DNA of 64,000 nt from Jannaschia sp. GRR-S6-38 (GTDB lineage Bacteria; Pseudomonadota; Alphaproteobacteria; Rhodobacterales; Rhodobacteraceae), in NCBI RefSeq assembly GCF_029853695.1, contig NZ_CP122537.1, positions 496,001 through 560,000 on the forward strand. Reading direction: 5' to 3'. A model generated the notes under the pieces. It saw only the letters and a list, made by a program, of their open reading frames with translations, was not told where the DNA came from and did not search any database. This document shows positions 8,068 through 27,554 of the stretch, piece by piece (the stretch's first letter is position 1; the number at the start of each line of letters is the position of its first letter). Position numbers and translations under genes: made by a program.

Positions 8068-9345
8068 TCACAGGGGATCAAGGCGGCGGCACCTCACGGC
8101 TTCGTCGGGTGACGGTGAGCGGTCGCCGGGTGCCACTGTCCCCCGAGGCACATGGCCCGGACGGTCCGGGACATGGCCAGGATCAACGGAGACCGACATG
8201 ACCCGCATTCTCACCGCCCTCGCCACCGCCGCCACGCTGACCCTCGGCGGCACCGCCGCCATGGCCGACGCCCATGCCGGCATGATGAACGAAGGCTTCA
8301 ACATGCTGCAGACGGCGCTGATGGCCGATTTCCAGCAGCTCGGCATCCCGACCGACACGCTCGACGACCTGACGCTGGGCCAGATCGCCGCGATCAAGGC
8401 CGTCGTCGAGGGCAGCGAAGCCAATCCCGAGAAGAAGGGCCGGATCGAGGCGATCATCGCCAACAACTGATCCCCGAACCCGGTGCCGGGACGAAGGGCG
8501 GCCCCCGCGCCGCCCTTCGTCATGTCCGGGACGCGCGCGCGCCCTCCCCCTAAGGGCATGGTGGCATCGACCGCCCAGACCCGGGCCGGCAGCACGACCG
8601 GCCCGCCGGTGTCCAGCTCCCGGGCCAGCGCCGCCCGCAGGCGTGCCCGGGCCTCGGGATCGAGGCTGGCCGCGTAGCCGGGCGCGGGCCCGGCGCCCAG
8701 CGTGAAGGGCTCCCAGAAGGCATCGAAATCGGCGAAGCGGGTCTCGGTTTCGATTGGCGCGACGCGGCGCGTGGCGACGCCCGCCGCCTCGCAGAGCGCG
8801 GTCAGGCCGGCCGCGGTGCAGAAGGGAAAGCGCGCGCCCTCGTCGAGCGCCGCCGCCGCGGGGTCGCAGGCCGCCGCGGCCCGCCAGAAGGCGTCGATGA
8901 AACCCATCCCGCCGTTGGGATAATCCCAGACGTAGAAGGCCAGCCGCCCCCCGGGCCGCAGCACCCGGCGCGCCTCGCGGAGCGCGGCCGCGCGGTCCGG
9001 CACGAAATTGAGGACGAGCCCGGAGGTTACGACATCGCGGCTGTCATCGCCCACCGGCAGCGCGGTCGCATCGGCCCGCATGAAGGACAGCCGGGCATCC
9101 GCCAGCGCGGCGGCGGTGTGGTGCAGGAAATCGGCGGAGCGGTCGGTGGCCAGCAGGGTCTTCGGCGCGGCGCGCGCCAGGATCGCCGCCGTCAGCGCGC
9201 CGCTGCCGCAGCCGATCTCGAGCCAGTCGCGCCCCGGCGCGGGCGCCAGCCAATCGAGGAAGAGATCGGCGATCAGCCGGCTCCACCGCCCCATGTAGCG
9301 CTCATAGCTTTCGCCGGCGGTCCAGGCATCGTGACGGTCGCTCAT
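8068..9345 (-). CDS. class I SAM-dependent methyltransferase, abnormal 3' end
   Basis: N-terminal ~262 residues form a Methyltransf_11/25-type SAM methyltransferase: WLEIGCGSGALTAAIL (motif I, about residues 41-56), LATDRSADFL, MRADATALPVGD and the post-motif VLRPGGRLAFYVWDY. The substrate cannot be inferred. The family normally ends near VVLPARVWAV, about codon 262 (near 8560), but the frame stays open to 8068 and crosses, antisense, the terminator hairpin and the whole of the small exported-protein gene at 8198-8470. The last ~160 residues look like non-coding translation, so the native stop seems lost or displaced by the rearrangement that placed that small gene here. Upstream of the start I see nothing but the tuf1 3' flank. 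Confidence 0.8.
   Translation of the reverse strand: MSDRHDAWTAGESYERYMGRWSRLIADLFLDWLAPAPGRDWLEIGCGSGALTAAILARAAPKTLLATDRSADFLHHTAAALADARLSFMRADATALPVGDDSRDVVTSGLVLNFVPDRAAALREARRVLRPGGRLAFYVWDYPNGGMGFIDAFWRAAAACDPAAAALDEGARFPFCTAAGLTALCEAAGVATRRVAPIETETRFADFDAFWEPFTLGAGPAPGYAASLDPEARARLRAALARELDTGGPVVLPARVWAVDATMPLGGGRARVPDMTKGGAGAALRPGTGFGDQLLAMIASIRPFFSGLASLPSTTALIAAIWPSVRSSSVSVGMPSCWKSAISAVCSMLKPSFIMPAWASAMAAVPPRVSVAAVARAVRMRVMSVSVDPGHVPDRPGHVPRGTVAPGDRSPSPDEAVRCRRLDPL
8198..8470 (+). CDS. small exported protein of unknown function, copy 1
   Basis: A 90-residue protein with a Sec-type signal peptide (MTRILTALATAATLTLGGTAAMA, cleavage probably after AMA) and a mature part of about 67 residues rich in Met, Ala and Ile: HAGMMNEGFNMLQTALMADF, then LGIPTDTLDDLTLGQIAAI and GRIEAIIANN. 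No cysteine, no known motif; I do not recognise the family. ATG 8198 has GGAG 7 nt upstream. A near-identical paralogue lies at 31641-31913, and each copy is close to a tuf gene. Likely periplasmic. Antisense to the over-extended methyltransferase frame. Confidence 0.85.
   Translation: MTRILTALATAATLTLGGTAAMADAHAGMMNEGFNMLQTALMADFQQLGIPTDTLDDLTLGQIAAIKAVVEGSEANPEKKGRIEAIIANN
8491..8520. terminator. hairpin downstream of small exported-protein gene
   Basis: Perfect 12-bp stem ACGAAGGGCGGC / GCCGCCCTTCGT with a 6-nt loop, 20 bp after the stop of the small gene. No T-run follows on the plus strand, so termination efficiency is uncertain; the hairpin also lies within the extended methyltransferase frame on the minus strand. 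Confidence 0.6.
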
Positions 9346-9537
9346 CGGGTCCTCCCCCGGATCCCTCGCGCCCCGCCAGCCTGCGCCCCGCCCCGCGGCC
9401 TGGCAAGCCCGCCGTCGGAGGCGGCCCCCGACTAGATGAGGGCCGTTCGGGGCGGTCTTGGCTGCGTGAGGGCTCGGGTGCGTCGGTAACGGGAGGTGCG
9501 CTTGGCGTGCGGAGTCCCGTCGTCAAGCTCCCCCTCA

Positions 9538-9633
9538 CGTGACAAAGGGCCCCCGCGGGGGCCCTTTGCACTGTCGGGTTCGCGTGTCGGCCGCTGGACG
9601 CGGCCGCGCGGCTCACTCGATGATCTTCGAGAC
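9538..9633 (-). pseudogene. tandem duplicate of the tuf 3' end and terminator
   Basis: This segment repeats, 133 bp away, the sequence at 9671-9766: the terminator palindrome, the GTCGGGTTCGCG stretch, and the last codons of tuf encoding SKIIE-stop (stop at 9613-9615, intact tuf stop at 9746-9748). Similarity to tuf fades within about 7 codons. It is therefore a fossil 3' end of a tuf gene with its own terminator, retained identically beside tuf2. Confidence 0.8.
9544..9567. terminator. distal tuf1 terminator palindrome
   Basis: Perfect palindrome with 11-bp arms (AAAGGGCCCCC / GGGGGCCCTTT) around a GC dinucleotide, able to terminate in either direction. It belongs to the fossil tuf 3' end and now acts as the second of two terminators after tuf1. 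Confidence 0.75.
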
Positions 9634-9676
9634 GCTTTTTCGGCGCGTCAGATCATCTCGTTTTCCCTCTCGTGAC

Positions 9677-9700
9677 AAAGGGCCCCCGCGGGGGCCCCTT
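9677..9700 (-). terminator. proximal tuf1 terminator
   Basis: The same palindrome as at 9544-9567 but with its right arm altered (GGGGGCCCCTT), leaving a stem of about 8 perfect pairs. On the minus strand it lies about 45 bp past the tuf1 stop and is followed by TTTGTCACG. In the tuf2 copy the altered positions read GC instead of CT. Confidence 0.7.
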
Positions 9701-9745
9701 GCACTGTCGGGTTCGCGCGTCGGCCCCGGGACGGGGCCGCGCGGC

Positions 9746-10921
<1,176 letters not shown>

Positions 10922-10949
10922 GGGAAGGTCTCCTTTTCCTTGAATGGCC

Positions 10950-10999
10950 GGCGGGGAGCCCCCGCCCTACGGGGTGGGTAGGGCGGGGTTCACCCCGCC
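10950..10999. repeat. G/C inverted repeats between fusA and tuf1
   Basis: Two adjacent hairpins, GGCGGGG/CCCCGCC (10950-10966) and GGCGGGGT/ACCCCGCC (10982-10999), occupy the 85-bp fusA-tuf1 spacer. No T-run follows, so they look like RNA-processing or mRNA-stabilising structures rather than terminators. Function not determinable from sequence. Confidence 0.55.
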
Positions 11000-11006
11000 G
11001 CACCGA

Positions 11007-13130
<2,124 letters not shown>

Positions 13131-13213
13131 GTCGGCTTACCTCGTAGAGGAGAATTGGTTGCGGGGACCGCCGGACGCGGTCCCCTTTTCGCGCACCATA
13201 TGGGTGCGGGGGA

Positions 13214-13696
<483 letters not shown>

Positions 13697-14068
13697 TTAC
13701 TTCGGACGCTTCGCGCCGTACTTCGAACGACGCTGGCGGCGATCCTTGACGCCCTGCGTATCGAGCACACCGCGCAGGATGTGATAGCGAACGCCGGGAA
13801 GGTCCTTCACGCGGCCGCCACGGATCAGGACCACGGAGTGCTCCTGCAGGTTGTGGCTCTCGCCGGGAATGTAGCTGATGACCTCATAGCCATTGGTCAG
13901 GCGCACCTTGGCGACCTTCCGCATGGCCGAGTTCGGCTTCTTCGGCGTTGTGGTGTAGACGCGCGTGCAGACGCCGCGCTTCTGGGGGCACCCTTCCAGG
14001 TGCATCGATTTCGATCGCTTGACCTTGGGCTGCCGCGGCTTGCGGATCAGCTGCTGGATGGTGGGCAT
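13697..14068 (-). CDS. rpsL: 30S ribosomal protein S12
   Basis: Small-subunit protein S12 (123 aa), part of the decoding centre. [20 protein letters not shown], then [21 protein letters not shown] and [24 protein letters not shown] are typical. The lysines that mutate in streptomycin resistance (in TPKKPNS and GRVKDLPG) are present, so the protein looks streptomycin-sensitive. First gene of the str operon, with a long 5' region and strong promoter upstream. Confidence 0.98.
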   Translation of the reverse strand: MPTIQQLIRKPRQPKVKRSKSMHLEGCPQKRGVCTRVYTTTPKKPNSAMRKVAKVRLTNGYEVISYIPGESHNLQEHSVVLIRGGRVKDLPGVRYHILRGVLDTQGVKDRRQRRSKYGAKRPK

Positions 14069-14271
14069 CTGTGGGTGTTCCCGTTCTCTCTCGTTCCAAT
14101 CACGTCCGGACCCCGACGCGCCAAAAACCGAAACCCGCAGCCGCCCGGAATTCCGACCTGGACGCTGCGGTTTGGTGACAGAGGATGCGGGAAACAGTAT
14201 CCCGGATCTTGTGCGACGGTTCTGGCTTGCCGGAACGGGCGCAGAGGGCGCACCCGGACCGAATTGCGCGT

Positions 14272-14300
14272 CACTTAGGGGAATCGGCGGGGGGTGTCAA
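14272..14300 (-). promoter_or_regulatory. strong sigma-70-type promoter of the str operon
   Basis: Minus strand: consensus -35 TTGACA (14295-14300), 17-nt C-rich spacer, -10 TAAGTG (14272-14277), about 205 bp ahead of rpsL. The spacer differs at only two of 17 positions from that of the rplB promoter at 2723-2751. The stretch 14069-14271 is therefore the rpsL leader; I see no gene in it. Confidence 0.75.
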
Positions 14301-14350
14301 CGCGGCCCCGGCCCTTGCCCCGCCCCGCGCCGCGCGCCACGGTCGCCGCC

Positions 14351-15154
14351 ATGGCCGAGCTGCAGATCATCGCCATCACCCGCTTCGCCTATCCCGGGCT
14401 GGGCGGCTTCCAGACCCGGCACGAGACCGTGGCCGAGCGCGCGGCGTTTCTCTGGGCGCCGGCGCGGATGGAGGCGCGGCTGCGCTCGCTCGAGCATGTC
14501 TGCATGGCGACGCTGGCCGCGCAGACCGATGGCGGCTTCCGCCACCTGCTGATCACCGGCGACGCCTTGCCCGAGCCCTGGCGCGGGCGGCTGGAGACGC
14601 TGGCGGCGCGGCTGCCGCAGACCGAGCTGATCTTCCACCCGCCGCAGAACCACCGCCAGGCCATGGAGGCGATCGTCACCGCGCGCATCGACCCCGACGG
14701 TCCGCCGGTGATGCAGTTCCGGCAGGATGACGACGACGGCGTGGCGCGCAGCTTCGTGGCCCGTGCGCGCGAGACCTTTCGGCAGGTCCGGCCCCTGTGG
14801 GAGCGCCACGAGCGCCTCGCGATCGATTTCAACCGCGGCTACATGCTGGCGCTGGGCCCGGAGGGCGTGCGGGTCGAGGAGACCGCGCGCAACCATCTGG
14901 GCGTGGCGCAGGCGCTGGTCCTGCCGCCGGGGCTGCGGCGCACCGCGATCCATTTCCCGCATCACAAGCTCGGCCTCCTGATGCCGTCGGTCACCCTCCC
15001 GGACGCCTGCATGTGGCTGCGCGGCGTGGACGGGATGAACGACAGCCCGATGCCGCAGGCGGCGGACCGGCTGGCGCCACCCAGCCCCGAGCAGCGCGCC
15101 GATCTCGAAACGCGGTTTCGCCTCGACCTCGACGCGATCGCCCGGAGCTTCTAG
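14351..15154 (+). CDS. putative rhamnosyltransferase / glycosyltransferase
   Basis: A 267-residue protein of the putative rhamnosyltransferase family common in Rhodobacteraceae: MAELQIIAITRFAYPGLGGFQ, ERAAFLWAPARMEARLRSLEHVCMATLAAQTDGGF and the acidic FRQDDDDG motif that probably binds a metal-nucleotide sugar. Likely cytoplasmic and concerned with surface polysaccharide, but acceptor and donor are unknown. ATG 14351 is chosen because it starts the conserved N-terminus. A homologue of similar layout lies at 16037-16867. Convergent, with a 4-bp overlap, with the following DMT transporter. Confidence 0.75.
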   Translation: MAELQIIAITRFAYPGLGGFQTRHETVAERAAFLWAPARMEARLRSLEHVCMATLAAQTDGGFRHLLITGDALPEPWRGRLETLAARLPQTELIFHPPQNHRQAMEAIVTARIDPDGPPVMQFRQDDDDGVARSFVARARETFRQVRPLWERHERLAIDFNRGYMLALGPEGVRVEETARNHLGVAQALVLPPGLRRTAIHFPHHKLGLLMPSVTLPDACMWLRGVDGMNDSPMPQAADRLAPPSPEQRADLETRFRLDLDAIARSF

Positions 15155-16035
15155 CGCGGCGCGACAGGGCGGGGCATCGGCACGCGCGTCTCGCGCCAAA
15201 GCGTATAGAGGCCCGTGCCCGCGATCAGCGCCGCGCCGACAAGCGTCAGCGGCCGGGGCCAGTCGCCGAAGACGAGCCAGCCGAGCAGCAGCGCCCAGAC
15301 CAACGAGGTGTAGCGGAACGGCGTGACCACCGCGACCTCACCCACGCGCATCGCCATGACCGAGCACAGATAGGCCCCGAGGATGAAGGCTGCCGCCGCG
15401 AGGATCATGCCCGCCTGCGCAGCATCGGGGCGGATCCATGGCTCCGTCAGGGACAGGCCGAGGCCCAGCAGCGTCACGAAGCCCGCGGTGATCGCCGCCA
15501 CGTTGAGCGATGGCGTCTCGCGCGACAGGCGGCGCGTCAGCAGGTCGCGCAGCGTGGCCAGCAGGACGGTCAGCATCGCCACCAATGACCAGCCGTCGAA
15601 GCCTTCCGTGCCCGGGCGCATGATCAGCAGGACCCCGATGAACCCGACGGCGATGGCCGTCCAGCGCCGCCAGCCGACCGGCTCGCCGAGGAACAGCGCG
15701 CCCGCGGCCGTGATCGACAGCGGCAACGCCGCGAGGATCGCGGTGATGTTGGCCAGCGGCATGTGCTGCAGCGCCAACAGGAAGGGCAGGAAGGCGCCGG
15801 CCTCGGCCGCGGACCGCCCGATGGCCCAGGGCCGGTCGGCGCGGGGGATGCCTCGGCGCAAGCTGCCCATCGCCGCGGACAGCGCGACGATCAGGACGGT
15901 CGCCGCGCAGCCGCGCAGGAAGGTCACCTGGAAGGCCGGCAGGTCCGTCGCCAGCCATTTGAGCGCGGCGTCGTTCATCGTGAACGTCGCCATCGCGCCC
16001 ATCATCAGGGCCGCGCCCTTCAGGTTGTCGCGCAT
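15151..16035 (-). CDS. EamA/DMT family transporter
   Basis: A 294-residue inner-membrane protein with about ten hydrophobic helices in two EamA repeats, as in drug/metabolite exporters of the RhaT/RarD type. Indicative parts: MGAMATFTMNDAALKWLATDLPAFQVTFLRG at the N-terminus and LFLGEPVGWRRWTAIAVGFIGVLLIMRPG at the end of repeat one, with the matching FRYTSLVWALLLGWLVFGDWP in repeat two. Substrate unknown. It starts 1 bp after the stop of the downstream-reading rhamnosyltransferase-like gene at 16037, so the two probably share a transcript. Confidence 0.85.
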   Translation of the reverse strand: MRDNLKGAALMMGAMATFTMNDAALKWLATDLPAFQVTFLRGCAATVLIVALSAAMGSLRRGIPRADRPWAIGRSAAEAGAFLPFLLALQHMPLANITAILAALPLSITAAGALFLGEPVGWRRWTAIAVGFIGVLLIMRPGTEGFDGWSLVAMLTVLLATLRDLLTRRLSRETPSLNVAAITAGFVTLLGLGLSLTEPWIRPDAAQAGMILAAAAFILGAYLCSVMAMRVGEVAVVTPFRYTSLVWALLLGWLVFGDWPRPLTLVGAALIAGTGLYTLWRETRVPMPRPVAPR

Positions 16036-16036
16036 G

Positions 16037-16867
16037 TCAGTCCTTCGGCGGCACGGGCATCAGCGCCAGCGCGGCCTCGGGGTCGAGCCCGAACCGCTCC
16101 GCCATCAGCTTGCGTCCCTTGCGGGTCGGCATCGCGGTGGCGTGCGGCGGGATCGATCGGCCGCTGTCGTTATGCGCGTGCAGGGTGCGCAGGAACATCG
16201 GCGCCTCCCCCGGCAGGGTATAGCCCGGCACGTGGCAGGGCAGCCGGCGGTGGTTGTAGCGGAAGATGCAGGTCGGAAGATCGGCGGTGGTGATCATCGC
16301 GGAGGCGAGGCCGAGGGGTTGGGGCTCGCGGAATTCGTGGAAGGGGGCGTCGGGGTCGAAGAGGTTCCAGTAGATGCCGCGCATGAAGGAGAGCGTGGTG
16401 GGCGCATCGGCCAGCCCCGCGCCGATCAGCCGGTCGGCGAGGTCGCGGGTGCGGGCGATGTAGTCGGTCGCCACGGCGTCGTCATCGTCGATGCGGAAGC
16501 CGGTGATATGGGTGGTCTCCGCCGCGCTGGCCCGGCGAAAGGCGCGCTTGCCGGCGGCGAGCGCGCCCATGCGTTCGAGGAAGACGCATTGCAGAAACGG
16601 GTGGCTTTCTTCCAGCGATCTCAGGCGCTTGCGATAGCGGAACGGCAGGGTGGTGCCGGCCAGGATCACGCAGCGGAAGTCGGGATCGGTCTGCGCGGCG
16701 AGCGACGGCAGCGTGATGGTCTCGAGGTAGCGGAAGCGGGTCTCGAGACGGGCGGGATCGTAGAGATGCCGCTCGAGCGCGGCCTCGTCGAGACCGGAGA
16801 CGGCGAAGCCTTCCTTGGCCGGATAGGAGAAGCGCAGCACGCCGATGATCTGGTTGCGGACGGTCAT
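16037..16867 (-). CDS. putative rhamnosyltransferase / glycosyltransferase, second copy
   Basis: A 276-residue relative of the protein at 14351-15154: QIIGVLRFSYPAKEGFAVSG, ARLETRFRYLETITLPSLAAQTDPDFRCVILAGTTLP and the FRIDDDDAVATDYIARTRDL motif. The DDDD acidic cluster is kept, implying an active nucleotide-sugar-dependent enzyme. The MTVRNQIIGV start matches the family; an in-frame start 36 nt upstream would add an unconserved Arg/Pro stretch. Divergence between the two copies is substantial, so they are paralogues rather than a recent duplication. Confidence 0.75.
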   Translation of the reverse strand: MTVRNQIIGVLRFSYPAKEGFAVSGLDEAALERHLYDPARLETRFRYLETITLPSLAAQTDPDFRCVILAGTTLPFRYRKRLRSLEESHPFLQCVFLERMGALAAGKRAFRRASAAETTHITGFRIDDDDAVATDYIARTRDLADRLIGAGLADAPTTLSFMRGIYWNLFDPDAPFHEFREPQPLGLASAMITTADLPTCIFRYNHRRLPCHVPGYTLPGEAPMFLRTLHAHNDSGRSIPPHATAMPTRKGRKLMAERFGLDPEAALALMPVPPKD

Positions 16868-17001
16868 GGCCCGGGTGGTGGCACGGGCCGGGGGGCCGGG
16901 CAAGCGGGGCGGAATTCATGGGTGATCCACGGGTGATCTGCGTCATACCTAAAATTCGCACCTACGGACGCCGGTGGACCGTCTTCTGTGCGGGCGAGCG
17001 G

Positions 17002-18150
17002 TCAGGCGGGGACGGCGTCCGGCGCGGCGGCGGGGCGCGGCGCGAGGCATTCGGCGGCCTGGCGCGGGGTCAGGCAGGGGCGCGCGGGTCGCGGCGCGGC
17101 GGGGGCGCCCGCGCGCAGCACGCGGCGCGGGCCGGGCGCGGCCTGGCGCAGGGCCACGGGGCCCGGGAGGATGGACTCGCTGCAGGCGCCTTCGGCGAAG
17201 ACGACGCCGTGATCCGGCAGCAGGAAATGCACCCAGAGGATCGCGCGCTTGCCCGCCATCACGCGGATGCGCGGCAGGCCGACCAGCGCCTTAGCGGGCA
17301 CGAAGCATTCGGCCGGGAAGCGGTCGGCGAGCTGCCCCTGCCCGCCCACGAGGATGCGGTGATTGGCCGAGACCACGAGATCGCGGGCCGGGCGGCCCGG
17401 GCCCAGCGCGCCGGCCTTGATCTGGATCGGGCGGGCCGCGTCCGGATCCTCGAATTGCTCGCGCCGGAACAGCATCAGCCGGATCGGCGCCGCGCCGCCG
17501 TCGAGGGTGCCGACATGGTCGCCCGCCGCCAGCGTCTCGATCCGGCGCGGGCCGTCCGGCGTCGCGATCAGCGTGCCCGCGGCGTAGCAGGCGACGCCGG
17601 GCGTGCCGGGGTCGGGGTTCGGGTCCTCGACGAACTGCCCTTCGGCGTTGCGCGAGAAGGCGGTGCCGTTCGGGGCGTTGCTGTTGATCTGCTCGCCCGA
17701 TCCCTGCTGGTTGGTGCCGGGGAAGCCCTGCGGCGGATCCGGCGGGCGCGGCGGGTCGCCATAGGAGAGCGCGATGAAATCGCCGGTGGCCGGGTCGACG
17801 AGGTAGATCGTGTCGAACTTGCTGCCCTCGCCATCGGGCAGGAAGTTTCCGCTGTTGGAGAGCCCGGCATCGTAGAAGCCGGGCGGCGGCGTGCCGGTAT
17901 ATTCGCCCACGACCGTCGCCGTGCCGCCGGGCGCGATCGTGGTGCCGGGGCCGAATTCGTAGAGCAGCCCGCGATCGTCGGACCAGAGCTGATAGCCCGC
18001 CAGCGAGATCGGGTTGCCGGTCGTGTTCTGGATCTCGATGAACTCGTCGGACTTGCTGGCGCGGCCGTCGCCATCGGTATCGAACCCGCCACTGGACGGG
18101 TTATCGGCGAGAACCTCGCTGATGATGATGCCGTTGAGCTTGTCCGCCAT
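17002..18150 (-). CDS. lamin-tail domain + Hint domain protein
   Basis: A 382-residue two-domain protein. Residues about 7-130 form a lamin-tail-like (LTD) beta domain: IIISEVLADNP, DTDGDGRASKSDEFIEIQNTTG, YQLWSDDRG. After a Pro/Asp-rich linker a Hint domain starts at C188 (CYAAGTLIATPDGPRRIETL), with the downstream VVSANHRILVGG block. This Hint-2 type, with a nucleophilic Cys first, is widespread in Rhodobacteraceae proteins and is related to inteins and hedgehog; self-cleavage is possible but unproven. The C-terminal ~60 residues are Ala/Pro/Arg-rich. No classical signal peptide is evident, so export might be by a type I system. MADKLNG start chosen over one 39 nt upstream. The 134 bp before the next gene and 18151-18325 show no gene. 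Confidence 0.8.
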   Translation of the reverse strand: MADKLNGIIISEVLADNPSSGGFDTDGDGRASKSDEFIEIQNTTGNPISLAGYQLWSDDRGLLYEFGPGTTIAPGGTATVVGEYTGTPPPGFYDAGLSNSGNFLPDGEGSKFDTIYLVDPATGDFIALSYGDPPRPPDPPQGFPGTNQQGSGEQINSNAPNGTAFSRNAEGQFVEDPNPDPGTPGVACYAAGTLIATPDGPRRIETLAAGDHVGTLDGGAAPIRLMLFRREQFEDPDAARPIQIKAGALGPGRPARDLVVSANHRILVGGQGQLADRFPAECFVPAKALVGLPRIRVMAGKRAILWVHFLLPDHGVVFAEGACSESILPGPVALRQAAPGPRRVLRAGAPAAPRPARPCLTPRQAAECLAPRPAAAPDAVPA

Positions 18151-18325
18151 GATCGGTCCGGTTCGGGTTTCGGGACACCGCGGGATCATCCCGCCGCGCG
18201 ACGCGACTATCCCGATCTACGGGAGATTTTTGCCCGATCCACCGGGACGATCGCGTTACGCGAGCAACTAGCGGGAAATTGCGTGAACACTACGTCAATC
18301 GCGTGCGGATAACGGGCAGATAATA

Positions 18326-18359
18326 CGAAAAACCCCCGCCGGATGGCTCCGGCGGGGGT
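18326..18359 (-). terminator. intrinsic terminator of the rpoBC transcript
   Basis: Stem ACCCCCGCCGG / CCGGCGGGGGT (18332-18359) with a 6-nt loop; on the minus strand it is followed by TTTTTCG. It lies 25 bp past the rpoC stop. Confidence 0.9.
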
Positions 18360-18384
18360 GATTTCGGTCACGTTTCCGCGAGGA

Positions 18385-22617
<4,233 letters not shown>

Positions 22618-22700
22618 GTCAGGTCCTTACAAAAAAGGTGTCTCGGAGGAGGAGCGCGGGACGGTCCCAGAGACCGCCCCGGTTTTTCGGCGAAGAGTCG

Positions 22701-26840
<4,140 letters not shown>

Positions 26841-26979
26841 GTGATGCTCGCCTTTTCTCACGTTTCGCGCCGCGCCATCCGTCGGGCATCGGACGGTCGC
26901 GGCCTGCGAAGGGGTCTTCGAGGGGGGACCATCCGGCGCGCCGTCCCACAGGCGCGCCCCCGTCCCGTCCTCCTGACCG

Positions 26980-27049
26980 GAAAAGCCCCGCCCTGCGGAA
27001 GGGGCTTTTCGAGACAGGAGCGGGTGGAGCGGGAAAACCCGCTCCACCC
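26980..27049 (-). promoter_or_regulatory. double hairpin in rplL-rpoB spacer (attenuator or processing site)
   Basis: In the direction of transcription RNA polymerase first meets a perfect 12-bp stem with an AAAA/TTTT loop (27022-27049), then a 10-bp stem GAAAAGCCCC / GGGGCTTTTC with an 11-nt loop (26980-27010). A comparable position in E. coli carries an attenuator and RNase III site that lowers rpoBC relative to rplJL; a similar role here is inference. The rest of the 259-bp spacer has no gene. Confidence 0.6.
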
Positions 27050-27099
27050 TGCATCTTCGACCCGCGCGCGGCGCGCGCGGGGCCGCGGTCAGACCGCGA

Positions 27100-27480
27100 T
27101 CACTTCAGCTCGACTTCCGCGCCAGCGGCTTCGAGCTTGGCCTTGATTTCCTCGGCCTCGGCCTTGTCGACGCCTTCCTTGACGGGCTTGCCGCCGGCTT
27201 CGACCAGGTCCTTGGCTTCCTTCAGACCCAGACCGGTGATGCCGCGCACTTCCTTGATCACGTTGATCTTGGAGGCACCGGCCGACTTCAGGATGACGTC
27301 GAATTCGGTCTGCTCCTCGGCGGCGGCGCCGCCGGCGTCGCCCGCGGGACCGGCCATCATGACCGCGCCACCGGCGGCGGGCTCGATGCCGTATTCGTCC
27401 TTGAGGATGGTCTTGAGTTCCTGGGCTTCCAGGAGGGTGAGGCCGACGATTTGTTCGGCGAGAGCTTTGAGATCAGCCAT
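27100..27480 (-). CDS. rplL: 50S ribosomal protein L7/L12
   Basis: L7/L12 (126 aa), the flexible stalk protein that recruits translational GTPases. N-terminal dimerisation part [22 protein letters not shown], Ala/Gly-rich hinge ([17 protein letters not shown]) and C-terminal domain with [35 protein letters not shown]. Lies 74 bp after rplJ. Confidence 0.99.
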   Translation of the reverse strand: MADLKALAEQIVGLTLLEAQELKTILKDEYGIEPAAGGAVMMAGPAGDAGGAAAEEQTEFDVILKSAGASKINVIKEVRGITGLGLKEAKDLVEAGGKPVKEGVDKAEAEEIKAKLEAAGAEVELK

Positions 27481-27554
27481 TTGATGATTTCCAGTTCGTT
27501 AAGATGTGTTCCGGTTCCGGGTGTTCAACCCCGCGACGAAAGCATGTTTTCGGA

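Noticed and set aside
14069..14271. Possible small gene in the rpsL leader
   Set aside because: The 75-codon minus-strand frame lacks a Shine-Dalgarno and has an atypical composition; the strong promoter position makes this a leader.
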